From: Coriobacteriia bacterium | Lineage (GTDB): Bacteria; Actinomycetota; Coriobacteriia; Anaerosomatales; PALSA-660 | Direction of reading: 5' to 3' | Assembly (NCBI GenBank): GCA_030652345.1 | Contig: JAUSAU010000038.1 | Span: 1-11,162 of the forward strand | DNA: 11,162 bases | In this document: one piece after another, positions 1 through 9,783 of the stretch | How the letters are laid out: each line of letters begins with the position of its first letter | Numbering within the stretch: position 1 is the stretch's first letter | Position numbers and translations under genes: made by a program | Notes under the pieces: generated by a model | Database searches by the model: none | Seen by the model: only the letters and a program-made list of their open reading frames with translations | Told to the model about the DNA's origin: nothing

Positions 1-835
<835 letters not shown>

Positions 836-1720
836 CTACTCATCCTCCAGCGCTGCGGCGCCGCCGACGATCTCCGCGATCTCGTTCGTGATCGCGCCCT
901 GTCGCGTGCGGTTGTAGCTGCGGGTGAGCGTCGTGATCATCTCGCTCGCGTTGTCGGTCGCCGACTTCATCGCCTTGCGGCGCGCGCCCTGCTCGGACGC
1001 GGCCGACTCGAGCATCGCCCGGTAGATGAGCGTCTCGACATAGGTCGGCAGCAGGCGCTCGAGCACCGCGCCGGCCGACGGCTCGAAGATGTACTCGGGG
1101 TGGATCTTGAGGTCTTCCGCGGCCTCTTCCATGACCTCGCGCCGGATCGGCAGCAGGTCGTGGACCTCGGGCACCTGATCGGCCACGTTCTTGAAGCGGT
1201 TGAAGACCACCTGCACGGCGTCGATCTCGCCGGCCGCGTACGCATCGATGACGTGGTTCGCGATGGAACGCGCGTCGGCGAACGTCGGCTTGTCCGAGAT
1301 GTCGCGGTAGGCCGCGAACGGCTCGACGCCGCGATACCGGAAGTACCCGATCGCCTTCTTGCCCACCGTGATGATGTCCGTCGCAACGCCGGCGGCCTTC
1401 TCATCGCGGATGATGTTCTCGGTCAGCCGCAGGATGTTGCTGTTGAAAGCGCCGCAGAGCCCGCGGTCGGCGGTGATCGCGATGACCACCACGCGCGTGC
1501 GCTCAGGGTGCTCTTCGAGCAACGGGTGCGACGCGCCACCGACGAAGCGGGCGACGTTGCCGAGGACCTCCATCATGGACAAGGCGTAGGGGCGGGCCGA
1601 TTCGATCCGCTCCTGGGCCTTCTTGATCTTGGCGGTCGCGACCATCTCCATGGTGCGCGTGATCTGACTCGTGGACTGAGTCGAGATGATCCGCTTCTGG
1701 ATGTCGCGAAGATTGGGCAT
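836..1720 (-). CDS. atpG: ATP synthase F1 subunit gamma
   Basis: This is the central rotor shaft of F1, which turns inside the alpha3beta3 ring and couples c-ring rotation to catalysis. The 294-residue product has the usual family length. The N-terminal helix reads MPNLRDIQKRIIS and continues through TRTMEMVATAKIKKAQ. The conserved segment TADRGLCGAFNSNI is at 83-96. The C-terminal helix carries the family pattern SEMITTLTRSYNRTRQ followed by ITNEIAEIVGGAAAL. The ATG at 1720 lies 14 bp after the atpA stop, with GAGGCGGAAG just upstream as a modest ribosome-binding site. The TAG stop abuts the atpD start with no spacer, so translational coupling to the beta subunit is likely. No truncation or missing motif is visible. 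Confidence 0.98.
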   Translation of the reverse strand: MPNLRDIQKRIISTQSTSQITRTMEMVATAKIKKAQERIESARPYALSMMEVLGNVARFVGGASHPLLEEHPERTRVVVIAITADRGLCGAFNSNILRLTENIIRDEKAAGVATDIITVGKKAIGYFRYRGVEPFAAYRDISDKPTFADARSIANHVIDAYAAGEIDAVQVVFNRFKNVADQVPEVHDLLPIRREVMEEAAEDLKIHPEYIFEPSAGAVLERLLPTYVETLIYRAMLESAASEQGARRKAMKSATDNASEMITTLTRSYNRTRQGAITNEIAEIVGGAAALEDE

Positions 1721-1734
1721 CTGTCTTCCGCCTC

Positions 1735-3294
<1,560 letters not shown>

Positions 3295-3852
3295 TTATGC
3301 CTCACCTCCCTGGGGGGTCGTCGCAAGTGCCTGCCGCATGCCCTCGAGCTGCGAGGAGACGCTGCCGTCGAGAACGCGGCCGGCGACTTTGATGATGATG
3401 CCGCCGACGATCGACGCATCCACGGTCTCGCGCAGCGAGACGGGACGGCCGAGCGAGGCGGTCAGCTTGTCGGAAACAGACGCACGGAGCGCGTCGTCGA
3501 GCGGCACGGCGGTCGTGACCTCGGCCACGACGATGCCGCGCTCGGCCTCGGCGATCGCGCGGTAGGCGGTGGCGACGTCGCCCAGCAAGGCGACATGGCC
3601 GCGCTCCACGAGCAGCGTGGTCATCGAGAGCGCCTCGGGCGTCACGGACGCGCCGAAGATCTCGCGGACGATCTCACGCTGCTTCTCGACCGGCAGGCCG
3701 GTCGAGGTGAGCGCCTCACGCAGGTCCATGCTGCCGCGGACGGCAGCGACGACCGCGCGGAAGCTCTCGTCGGTCGCATCGACCGAGTCGGAGAGCGTCG
3801 CCAGTCCGAACAACGCGCGCGCGTATCCGGTCGCGGCGTCGTTAGTTCTCAT
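3295..3852 (-). CDS. atpH: ATP synthase F1 subunit delta (OSCP family)
   Basis: This is the peripheral-stalk cap that joins the b subunits to the top of the F1 head; 185 residues, normal for a stand-alone delta subunit. The N-terminal helix bundle shows the family pattern GYARALFGLA at 9-18. The C-terminal domain shows VDASIVGGIIIKVAGRVLDG, matching the usual VDPSLIGG-VIDGSV signature. The ATG at 3852 lies inside the end of atpF and overlaps it by 11 bp in another frame; AGAGGTGG lies about 9 nt upstream. The TAA stop is immediately followed by the GTG of atpA. Both junctions suggest coupled translation. The gene is not fused to the b subunit, unlike the mycobacterial arrangement. Confidence 0.97.
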   Translation of the reverse strand: MRTNDAATGYARALFGLATLSDSVDATDESFRAVVAAVRGSMDLREALTSTGLPVEKQREIVREIFGASVTPEALSMTTLLVERGHVALLGDVATAYRAIAEAERGIVVAEVTTAVPLDDALRASVSDKLTASLGRPVSLRETVDASIVGGIIIKVAGRVLDGSVSSQLEGMRQALATTPQGGEA

Positions 3853-4411
3853 TGAGGCCGCCCACCTCTGCGACGTACTTGTCGATGAGCTTCGCGTGGT
3901 CCGCGGCGCTCATCTGCGAGCCGAGCAGCTTACCGGCCACCGCGACCGACAGGTCGGCGACGGACGCCTGGAGCTCGGCCATGGCGGCCTTCTTCTCGGC
4001 CTCGATCTCGGCCTTGGCCTTGACGAGCATCTTCTCGCGCTCCTCGTTGGCCTTCGCCACGATCTCGTCCTTCATCGAATCGGCGACCTTGCGGCCCTGC
4101 TCGATGATCTTGCCGGCCTCCTGACGAGCCTCGGCGAGCTGGAGCTTGTACTCGTCGAGCAGGCGCTCGGCCTCGATGCGGGTCTCCTCGGCCTTGGCGA
4201 TCGACTCGCGGATGGTCGCCGCGCGCTTCTCGAGCATGCCGACGATGGGCGGGAGTGCGAACTTCCACAACAGGAAGAACAGGATGATGAACGCGAGCCA
4301 GGTCGGCCAGAGCGTGGCCGGGTTCGGATACACCGCGCCGAGCGATGTAGCGAGCCCGCCCTCGGCGCCCTTGGCTGCGGCTTCGGATGCATACGCAACA
4401 CTGATGAACAC
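3842..4411 (-). CDS. atpF: ATP synthase Fo subunit b
   Basis: This is the peripheral-stalk subunit, a dimer that anchors F1 to the membrane. The 189-residue protein has one membrane segment at about residues 34-52 (LWPTWLAFIILFFLLWKF), then the family's double proline, then a long, highly charged helix (about 60-165, rich in Glu, Lys, Arg and Ala) that fits the dimerising coiled coil. About 32 residues precede the membrane segment and contain VAYASEAAAKG, which looks slightly like a signal-peptidase site but lacks a full hydrophobic core. The start is GTG at 4411 with GGAGGT 7 nt upstream; no in-frame ATG competes. The gene begins 34 bp after atpE and overlaps atpH by 11 bp. Confidence 0.97.
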   Translation of the reverse strand: MFISVAYASEAAAKGAEGGLATSLGAVYPNPATLWPTWLAFIILFFLLWKFALPPIVGMLEKRAATIRESIAKAEETRIEAERLLDEYKLQLAEARQEAGKIIEQGRKVADSMKDEIVAKANEEREKMLVKAKAEIEAEKKAAMAELQASVADLSVAVAGKLLGSQMSAADHAKLIDKYVAEVGGLNEN

Positions 4412-4445
4412 GTGAGTGACCTCCGTCCCTCTCGAAGCGTGGCTG

Positions 4446-4675
<230 letters not shown>

Positions 4676-4679
4676 AGTG

Positions 4680-4748
4680 AGCCTCATGTCCGAGGCTTGC
4701 AACCTGTCTTCAAACCGGCCGCGGGTCGCGGCAGGTGCGGGAACCGGT
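4680..4748 (-). other. Two short hairpins in the atpB-atpE spacer
   Basis: The 87-bp spacer between atpB and atpE can fold into two stems. One pairs AGCCTC (4680-4685) with GAGGCT (4692-4697) around a 6-nt loop. The other pairs 4718-4723 with 4727-4732 (6 bp, 3-nt loop). Outer arms ACCGG (4714-4718) and CCGGT (4744-4748) offer a weaker alternative closing stem. There is no U-run, so a terminator is unlikely. The first stem ends a few bases upstream of the atpE ribosome-binding site and may help keep it open or protect the message; that role is inference. Confidence 0.45.
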
Positions 4749-5591
4749 CTAGTGATCCGACGCGTGCACCGAGCTCTGGATGTACACGGCCGTCAGGATC
4801 GTGAACACGTACGCCTGGATGAACGCGACGAAGACCTCGAACGCGTACATCAGGATCAGGAAGACGAGCGCGATCAGCCCGACGATGCCGCCGGTGAGCG
4901 AGAACTGGAGCTTGTCGAGCATGAAGATCGGGATGAAGAGCGCCACGAACGCCGAGAACACGCCGAGGATCACGTGGCCGGCGTACATGTTGGCGAACAG
5001 TCGCACCGACTGCGTGAGCGGCCGCACGATGAAGTACGAGATGAACTCGAGCAGGAAGATGAATCCGCCGAGGAGCAGGCGGCCTGCAAGGGGCATCTCG
5101 CGCACGCCGGCGGGGATCAGGCTCTTGAAGTAGCCGATGAACCCGTTCTTCGAGAAGCCGACCCAGACGAAGACGACCCAGACGATGAGCGCCATGGCGA
5201 CGGTGCCGCCCATGGAGCCCGCGAAGGACTTCGCACCCGGGATCAGGCCGAACATGTTGGAGATGAGGATCATGAAGAAGATCGTGGCGAGCAGCGGCAC
5301 GTACTTCTTGCCGTCCTTCTCACCGATGACCTCGGTCGCCATGTTGTTGATGAACTCGACGCCGAGTTCGATCATGCCGGTCAGGCCAGTGCTCGACTCG
5401 AGCTTGACGCGCCGTGCGGCGACGACGAAGACGATCACCATGGCGATCGCGGCGATCATGAGCCAGACCGTGTAGTTGGTCAGCGACCACGGACCGACAA
5501 CGCCGTTGAAGCCCATGTTGTCGAACGGTAGTACGCGCAGCTCATGGACCAGCTCGGCGATCTTTTCGGGCAGAAGCTCCATCGGATTCAC
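4749..5591 (-). CDS. atpB: ATP synthase Fo subunit a
   Basis: This is the stator subunit that forms the ion half-channels next to the c-ring. The 280-residue, strongly hydrophobic protein shows five to six membrane segments. The essential arginine is R197 in SVRLFANMYAGH. The partner positions are swapped relative to E. coli: H206 stands where E. coli has E219, and E252 (FEVFVAFIQAYVFT) stands where E. coli has H245. This paired swap is common in bacteria and mitochondria. The start is GTG at 5591, with AAAGGGAGGT about 10 nt upstream overlapping the stop of the preceding gene; the fourth codon ATG (5582) would be about 19 nt from that site and is less likely. An 87-bp spacer separates it from atpE. 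Confidence 0.97.
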   Translation of the reverse strand: MNPMELLPEKIAELVHELRVLPFDNMGFNGVVGPWSLTNYTVWLMIAAIAMVIVFVVAARRVKLESSTGLTGMIELGVEFINNMATEVIGEKDGKKYVPLLATIFFMILISNMFGLIPGAKSFAGSMGGTVAMALIVWVVFVWVGFSKNGFIGYFKSLIPAGVREMPLAGRLLLGGFIFLLEFISYFIVRPLTQSVRLFANMYAGHVILGVFSAFVALFIPIFMLDKLQFSLTGGIVGLIALVFLILMYAFEVFVAFIQAYVFTILTAVYIQSSVHASDH

Positions 5592-5609
5592 GCGACGATC
5601 TACCTCCCT

Positions 5610-5960
5610 TTACGCGGTGCCGGACAGGCGACGGCGGGCCCGCTTCGCGAGACCCGAATACCTGACGAGTTCGATCGTGTACCCCACGAGAAAGGCGCCC
5701 ACCATCGCGAGTGCGAAGGGAACGGCGCCGGGTCGAGCGAACGCGCGATAACCGAGCATGAGTGTGACGACGAGACCCATGCGGACCAGCAGCAGGATCC
5801 CCACGATGCCGAGACCCGCAGCGGGGTTCTCGGGCGTCATCGCCTTGACCGAACGGTCTGAGATCAGGAGCAACAGAGCGCCGAAGACGACGCCGAGGAT
5901 GACGGCGACGATCCCGTTCGAGAGCGCTGCGCGCAGGCTGTCTGCGATCTGCGGAGCCAG
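5610..5960 (-). CDS. atpI: AtpI-like small membrane protein upstream of atpB
   Basis: This is a small hydrophobic protein in the usual place of ATP synthase subunit I, a non-essential helper in c-ring assembly or cation supply in other bacteria. Assignment rests mainly on position, size and hydrophobicity. The only ordinary start codon is TTG at 5873 (87 residues), but the frame stays open upstream to a TAG at 5967-5969. That upstream stretch has the same G/C-ending codons and encodes a clear membrane helix (SNGIVAVILGVVFGALLLLI). I therefore extend the gene to the CTG at 5960 (116 residues), weakly supported by AGGGTAGGG upstream. Two more membrane segments follow (about LGIVGILLLVRMGLVVTLML and FALAMVGAFLVGYTIELV), then a basic tail, KRARRRLSGTA. 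The TAA stop lies 18 bp before atpB. The start is uncertain. Confidence 0.7.
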   Translation of the reverse strand: MAPQIADSLRAALSNGIVAVILGVVFGALLLLISDRSVKAMTPENPAAGLGIVGILLLVRMGLVVTLMLGYRAFARPGAVPFALAMVGAFLVGYTIELVRYSGLAKRARRRLSGTA

Positions 5961-5993
5961 TGTGCCCTACCCTGCTCGATGAACTTCCCGCAG

Positions 5994-6038
5994 GCCGGGT
6001 ATCCGGCGTGCGGCCCCTGGAATCCCCACGGAGGCCGC
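5994..6038 (-). other. Two tandem hairpins in the atp leader
   Basis: In the minus-strand RNA, GCGGCCTC (6031-6038) pairs with GGGGCCGC (6010-6017), giving 8 bp including one G-U around a 13-nt loop. Two bases later GCCGG (6003-6007) pairs with CCGGC (5994-5998) around a 4-nt loop. The helices are close enough to stack. No U-run follows, so this is not a classic terminator. It lies about 35 nt before the proposed AtpI-like start and about 100 nt after the candidate promoter. Function is unknown; a leader-stabilising or regulatory role is possible. Confidence 0.45.
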
Positions 6039-6134
6039 GCACACAGACAGATGACGACCCCGGCACCATGGAGGTGACGGCGGCGCGTCGATGTAGTGGG
6101 CGCTTCCCATCCGGGGGGTCTGGAAAGCGAGAGC

Positions 6135-6164
6135 ACCGTACCACATACCCGTGAGGGCGGACAA
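6135..6164 (-). promoter_or_regulatory. Candidate promoter of the atp operon
   Basis: On the minus strand a -35-like TTGTCC (6159-6164) and a -10-like TACGGT (6135-6140, matching the actinobacterial pattern TAnnnT) are separated by 18 bp. It lies in the gene-free spacer and points towards atpI-atpB, which is where an atp operon promoter is expected. Four of six -35 bases match the vegetative consensus. Such motifs occur by chance, so this remains a candidate. Confidence 0.35.
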
Positions 6165-6210
6165 CACGGACATGGGGGCGTTCGGTGAGTGGCGCAGGTG
6201 TCCCGGACGG

Positions 6211-6224
6211 GCGCCCGAAGGCGC
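6211..6224 (-). terminator. UUCG-loop hairpin after wecA (possible weak terminator)
   Basis: The minus-strand RNA reads GCGCC-UUCG-GGCGC, a 5-bp G/C stem closed by the very stable C(UUCG)G tetraloop, 25 bp after the wecA stop. UUCG loops are common in bacterial terminators. No U-run follows, so termination here would be inefficient or Rho-assisted, and some read-through into the atp operon is plausible. It partly overlaps the alternating purine-pyrimidine tract. Confidence 0.35.
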
Positions 6225-6243
6225 GCGCGTACGCGTGCGCGCG
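6221..6243. repeat. 23-nt alternating purine-pyrimidine tract with near-palindrome
   Basis: All 23 bases alternate strictly between purine and pyrimidine, mostly as GC/CG steps with one TA at the centre (6230-6231). Within it, 6221-6240 is a 20-bp inverted repeat centred on that TA with a single mismatched pair (6225/6236). Such tracts are classic Z-DNA-prone sequences under negative supercoiling. It begins 7 bp past the wecA stop codon. Confidence 0.6.
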
Positions 6244-6249
6244 AGGCCG

Positions 6250-7329
6250 CTAGGCGTCGTCCCCGTGGACGCGCGCCTGCTCGAAGAGGCCGAGCCACTT
6301 GGCCATGAGTCCCGACAACACCGCCAGCACCACGAAGACGACCAGCTTGTAGAAGGTCGGCACGAGCCGCATCGAGTACCCGCCGACCGCCAGCGCGATC
6401 GACCAGCCGTAAATGATCAGGACCGTCTGGCGCTGATTGAACCCACGGTGCAGGAGGCGGTGATGGATATGGCCGTTGTCAGCCTCCTGGATGGGCCGTC
6501 CGTGCCGCGCCCGCCGGATGATCGCGCTCGCCGTGTCGAAGACCGGGACCCCGATCACGAGAAGCGGGACCATCAGGGTGATGGCCGCGACCGACTTCAT
6601 GACGCCGTGCAGTGACATGCAGGCGAGCACGTAGCCGAGCGAGAGCGCCCCCGAGTCGCCCATGATGATCGAGGCCGGGTTGAAGTTGAAACGCAGGAAC
6701 CCCACGCAGGCACCCAGCAACGCGGTGGCCAGCACCGCCGCGACCAACTGGTTCATCTCGACCGCGAGGACCAGGAAGCTCGTGGCCGCGATCGCGGATA
6801 TACCGGCAGCCAGTCCATCGAGGCCGTCGATGAGGTTGATGACGTTGGCGAAGCCGACGATCCAGAGCGCCGTCACGGGATAGCTGAGCAGATCGAGCTG
6901 GAACAGCCGGCCGTCAAAGGGGTTGCCGAGGTACTCCACGCGCAGCCCCATGGCGATCGGCAGCGCGGCCGCGAGCAGTTGCCCGGCCAGCTTCACCCCG
7001 GGGCTCAGGCCCATCAGGTCGTCGATCAGGCCGACCAGGAAGATGACGAGGAGTCCCGCCAGCGTCCCGTAGAGGGGGCCGTCCGCCTCGGTCAGCGCAG
7101 GGGCCCAGCCGAGCCAGGCCTCGCCGGCGAACTGGACGGCGAGCGTGGCCACCATCCCCGAGACGATACCGATGCCTCCCAACCGGCTGATGTCGTGCGT
7201 GTGGACCTTGCGTCCACCCCCGCTGTCGACCAGGCCGGCGCGGACGCTCAGGCGTCTGACGACGGGGGTGACGACCAGGGCCACCGCGAAGGCGACACCG
7301 ACCAACGTGAGGATGTGGCGTATGCTCAC
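6250..7329 (-). CDS. wecA: Polyprenyl-phosphate N-acetylhexosamine-1-phosphate transferase (WecA/TagO, MraY family)
   Basis: This membrane enzyme moves a sugar-1-phosphate, most likely GlcNAc-1-P, from a UDP-sugar to undecaprenyl or decaprenyl phosphate, the first step of teichoic-acid, arabinogalactan-linker or other cell-wall glycopolymers. The 359-residue protein is polytopic, with about ten membrane segments. Family motifs are all present: DD at 103-104 (LIDDLMG), NLIDGLDGLAAG from N165 with D168 and D171, MGDSGALSLG with D225, and the sugar-specificity loop DNGHIHHRLLHRG with H287, H289 and H290. I chose GTG 7329, 19 bp after the comEB stop with CGGAG 7 nt upstream. A TTG at 7380 would add 17 polar residues and overlap comEB by 32 bp. 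The exact sugar substrate cannot be read from sequence. It is the last gene before the atp spacer. Confidence 0.92.
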   Translation of the reverse strand: MSIRHILTLVGVAFAVALVVTPVVRRLSVRAGLVDSGGGRKVHTHDISRLGGIGIVSGMVATLAVQFAGEAWLGWAPALTEADGPLYGTLAGLLVIFLVGLIDDLMGLSPGVKLAGQLLAAALPIAMGLRVEYLGNPFDGRLFQLDLLSYPVTALWIVGFANVINLIDGLDGLAAGISAIAATSFLVLAVEMNQLVAAVLATALLGACVGFLRFNFNPASIIMGDSGALSLGYVLACMSLHGVMKSVAAITLMVPLLVIGVPVFDTASAIIRRARHGRPIQEADNGHIHHRLLHRGFNQRQTVLIIYGWSIALAVGGYSMRLVPTFYKLVVFVVLAVLSGLMAKWLGLFEQARVHGDDA

Positions 7330-7348
7330 GACCGCACTCCGCCGGGAT

Positions 7349-7801
7349 TCACTCGGCTGCCCCGAGCCGACGCATGACAACGCCGGCCTCGCCGAGCATC
7401 TGCTCGCTCAGCGGGTCGGGATAGGCATCGGCGTAGACGATCTCCTCCACGCCGGCGTTGATGAGTATCTTCGCGCACAGCACGCACGGCTGATGCGTCG
7501 AATAGACCGTGGAGCCGCCCATGGCCACGCCGTAGAGCGCGGCCTGCACGACGGCGTTCTGCTCGGCATGGATACCGCGGCACAGCTCGTGCTGCGTGCC
7601 CGAGGCGATACCGCGCTGCTCGCGCAGACACCCGACATCCTCGCAGTGACTCACGCCCTTGGGCGTGCCGTTGTATCCCGTCGCCAGGATGCGGCGGTCC
7701 TTGACCACGACGGCGCCGCAGGCGCGGCGAAGACACGTCGAGCGGGTCGAGACCTGCCGCGTGATCGTCATGAAGTAGTCGTCCCAGGACGGACGTTCCA
7801 T
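7349..7801 (-). CDS. comEB: Deoxycytidylate (dCMP) deaminase, ComEB family
   Basis: This cytosolic zinc enzyme converts dCMP to dUMP, the substrate of thymidylate synthase. The 150-residue protein has the deaminase zinc motif HAE at 78-80 (H78 as ligand, E80 as proton shuttle) and PCVLC at 105-109 (C106 and C109 as ligands). The N-terminal part, [23 protein letters not shown], and the Cys/His-rich stretch [10 protein letters not shown] (52-61) match dCMP deaminases rather than cytidine or tRNA adenosine deaminases. The ATG at 7801 is 14 bp after the upp stop, with AGGAGG about 10 nt upstream; that site overlaps the upp stop. The name comEB comes from a Bacillus competence operon and does not imply competence here. 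Confidence 0.93.
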   Translation of the reverse strand: MERPSWDDYFMTITRQVSTRSTCLRRACGAVVVKDRRILATGYNGTPKGVSHCEDVGCLREQRGIASGTQHELCRGIHAEQNAVVQAALYGVAMGGSTVYSTHQPCVLCAKILINAGVEEIVYADAYPDPLSEQMLGEAGVVMRRLGAAE

Positions 7802-7815
7802 AGGGGTGCAGCCTC

Positions 7816-8454
7816 CTAGAGGGTGCCGAAGAGGCGGTCACCGGCGTCGCCGAGGCCCGGGACGATGTAGCCGTGATCGTTGAGGTGGCTGTCCACCGCG
7901 CAGACGTAGACCTTCACGCCGGGATCCGCTTCCGTGACGACCTTGATGCCCTCCGGCGCCGCGATGATCGAGAGCAGGCGGATCGACTTCGCACCGCGCT
8001 CACGCAGGAACTGGATCGCAGCGGCGGCCGAGCCGCCCGTCGCCAGCATCGGGTCGACGATCATGACGTCGCGCTCGCCGATATCCTCGGGAAGCTTGCA
8101 GTAGTACTCGACGGGCATGAGCGTCTCAGGGTCGCGGTACAGACCGATGTGCCCGACCTTCGCGGCCGGGATCAGCGACAGGATGCCGTCGACCATCCCG
8201 AGGCCTGCGCGCAGGATGGGTACCACGGCGACCTTCTTGCCCGCCAGCACATGCGTCGTGGTCTCGGTGATCGGTGTCGTCACGGTCGACTCGGCGAGCT
8301 GGAACTCGCGGGTCGCCTCGTACGCCATGAGCGTCGCGAGTTCCTTGACCAGCTCGCGGAACTCCTTCGGACCGGTGCGGATGTCACGCAGGACGGAGCA
8401 CTTGTGCTGGACGAGCGGGTGGTCCACCACGATCACGTTCGGTGCGTACTGCAT
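7816..8454 (-). CDS. upp: Uracil phosphoribosyltransferase
   Basis: This pyrimidine-salvage enzyme joins uracil and PRPP to make UMP and pyrophosphate in the cytoplasm. The 212-residue length is normal. The PRPP-binding loop [11 protein letters not shown] is at 133-143. The active-site segment PILRAGLGM is at 79-87. The C-terminal uracil-binding segment [16 protein letters not shown] is at 196-211. The ATG at 8454 has GAGGAG about 5 nt upstream and gives the expected N-terminus (VDHPLVQHK at 10-18). The gene follows glyA by 42 bp and is followed by comEB after 14 bp, in a probable common transcript devoted to pyrimidine and one-carbon supply. Confidence 0.98.
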   Translation of the reverse strand: MQYAPNVIVVDHPLVQHKCSVLRDIRTGPKEFRELVKELATLMAYEATREFQLAESTVTTPITETTTHVLAGKKVAVVPILRAGLGMVDGILSLIPAAKVGHIGLYRDPETLMPVEYYCKLPEDIGERDVMIVDPMLATGGSAAAAIQFLRERGAKSIRLLSIIAAPEGIKVVTEADPGVKVYVCAVDSHLNDHGYIVPGLGDAGDRLFGTL

Positions 8455-8496
8455 CGGGTCTCCTCGGCTCCTGGCTCGCTGCGGTCGTCTCCGTGC

Positions 8497-9741
8497 CTAC
8501 AACTCCGGATAGAGCGGATACTTCGCGGTCAGCTCCGCCACGGCCGCGCTGACCCCGGCCAGGACGGCTTCGTCGTCGCGGTTGAAGATGGCGCGGCTGA
8601 CCAGTTCGCCGACCAGACGCGCGTCGGCGTCGTCGAACCCGCGGGTCGTCATCGCCGGCGAACCGATGCGGATACCGCTGGTCACGAACGGCGACTGCGG
8701 GTCGTTCGGGATCGAGTTCTTGTTCACGGTGATGCCGACCGACTCGAGCAGGTGCTCGGCGTCCTTACCGGTGATGCCGGCGGGCGTGAGGTCGACGAGC
8801 ATCAGGTGGTTGTCCGTGCCGCCGGAGACGAGGCGCAGTCCGCCCGCGACCATCGCCTCACCCATCACGCGGGCGTTGATGACCACGTGCTCGATGTACG
8901 TCGCGAACTCGGGCTGCATCGCTTCGCGGAAGGCGACGGCCTTCGCGGCGATGATGTGCTCGAGCGGGCCGCCCTGCAGCCCCGGGAACACGGCCTTGTC
9001 GATCGCGGCGGCGTGCTCGGCCTTGCACAGCACGAACCCGCTGCGGGGGCCACGCAGTGTCTTGTGCGACGTCGATGTGACGAAGTCCGCATGCGGCACG
9101 GGTGAAGGGTGCGCGCCGGTGGCGACGAGGCCCGCGATGTGCGCCATGTCGACCATGAAGTACGCGCCGACCTCCTTGGCGATGGCCGCGAAGCGCTCGA
9201 AGTCGACGACGCGCGGGTAGGCGCTCGCGCCCGCGATGATCATCTTCGGGCGCTGCTCCTTGGCGAGGCGCTCGGCGGCGTCGTAGTCGATCGTCTCGGT
9301 CTCGGGGTCGAGCCCGTAGGCCACGATGTCGAACCACTTGCCCGAGAAGTTGACCGGCGAGCCGTGCGTGAGGTGGCCACCATGAGCCAGGCTCATGCCC
9401 ATGACCTTGTCGCCGGGCTTCAGCATCGCGAAGTACACAGCCATGTTCGCCTGCGCGCCAGCGTGCGGCTGGACGTTGGCGTGATCGGCGCCGAAGAGCT
9501 CACAGGCGCGGTCGCGCGCGAGGTTCTCGACGATGTCGACCTTCTCGCATCCGCCGTAGTACCGCTTGCCGGGAAGACCCTCGGCGTACTTGTTCGTCAG
9601 CACGGTGCCGGCCGCCTCGAGCACCGCCGGAGAGGTGAAGTTCTCCGACGCGATGAGCTCGATGGTGCCGCGCTGGCGCGCGAGCTCGGCGTCGCACGCG
9701 GCGGCGACTTCCGGGTCTGCGTTCAGGAAACGGAATGACAT
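8497..9741 (-). CDS. glyA: Serine hydroxymethyltransferase
   Basis: This PLP enzyme interconverts serine plus tetrahydrofolate with glycine plus 5,10-methylene-tetrahydrofolate, the main cytosolic source of one-carbon units. It has 414 residues, the typical length. The N-terminal motif [10 protein letters not shown] (28-37) is intact, as are Y61-Y62, the VDMAHIAGL segment with D198 and H201, and the PLP lysine K227 in [14 protein letters not shown]. The PGLQGGP and [14 protein letters not shown] motifs follow. The ATG at 9741 has AAGGAAGGG about 9 nt upstream, then an unusual C-rich CCTCCCCCC directly before the start. The gene lies 42 bp after rpiB. No glycine riboswitch is visible in this spacer. 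Confidence 0.98.
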   Translation of the reverse strand: MSFRFLNADPEVAAACDAELARQRGTIELIASENFTSPAVLEAAGTVLTNKYAEGLPGKRYYGGCEKVDIVENLARDRACELFGADHANVQPHAGAQANMAVYFAMLKPGDKVMGMSLAHGGHLTHGSPVNFSGKWFDIVAYGLDPETETIDYDAAERLAKEQRPKMIIAGASAYPRVVDFERFAAIAKEVGAYFMVDMAHIAGLVATGAHPSPVPHADFVTSTSHKTLRGPRSGFVLCKAEHAAAIDKAVFPGLQGGPLEHIIAAKAVAFREAMQPEFATYIEHVVINARVMGEAMVAGGLRLVSGGTDNHLMLVDLTPAGITGKDAEHLLESVGITVNKNSIPNDPQSPFVTSGIRIGSPAMTTRGFDDADARLVGELVSRAIFNRDDEAVLAGVSAAVAELTAKYPLYPEL

Positions 9742-9783
9742 GGGGGGAGGCCCTTCCTTCTCTGGTCCGTATCGCGTCTCGGC

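Larger units (their letters stand above)
5961..6249 (-). other. Gene-free spacer between wecA and the atp operon (leader region)
   Basis: These 289 bp hold no convincing gene. The open frames here, such as ATG 6173 to TAG 5967, encode proline-, arginine- and cysteine-rich sequences with no family resemblance. In the direction of transcription the spacer contains an alternating purine-pyrimidine tract, a UUCG-loop hairpin, a candidate promoter and two adjacent leader hairpins, each listed separately. The layout fits the end of the wecA transcript followed by the promoter and untranslated leader of the atp operon. Confidence 0.6.

Noticed and set aside
5967..6173. 68-codon minus-strand frame in the wecA-atpI spacer (ATG 6173)
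   Set aside because: Its codons lack the G/C third-position bias of the neighbours and the product resembles no AtpZ or AtpI protein. It would also overlap the candidate promoter and leader hairpins. A tiny unknown gene cannot be fully excluded.
7330..7380. Upstream TTG start for wecA at 7380
   Set aside because: It would overlap comEB by 32 bp and add 17 polar residues ahead of the first membrane helix, whereas GTG 7329 has a well-placed ribosome-binding site.
7873..9105. 410-codon open frame on the plus strand opposite upp and glyA
   Set aside because: Low-complexity Asp/Arg/Val-rich translation over two fully recognisable minus-strand enzymes; no ribosome-binding site or motif supports it.
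9742..9783. Possible glycine riboswitch before glyA
   Set aside because: The rpiB-glyA gap is only 42 bp, far too short for the known aptamer, and glyA is internal to a transcription unit.
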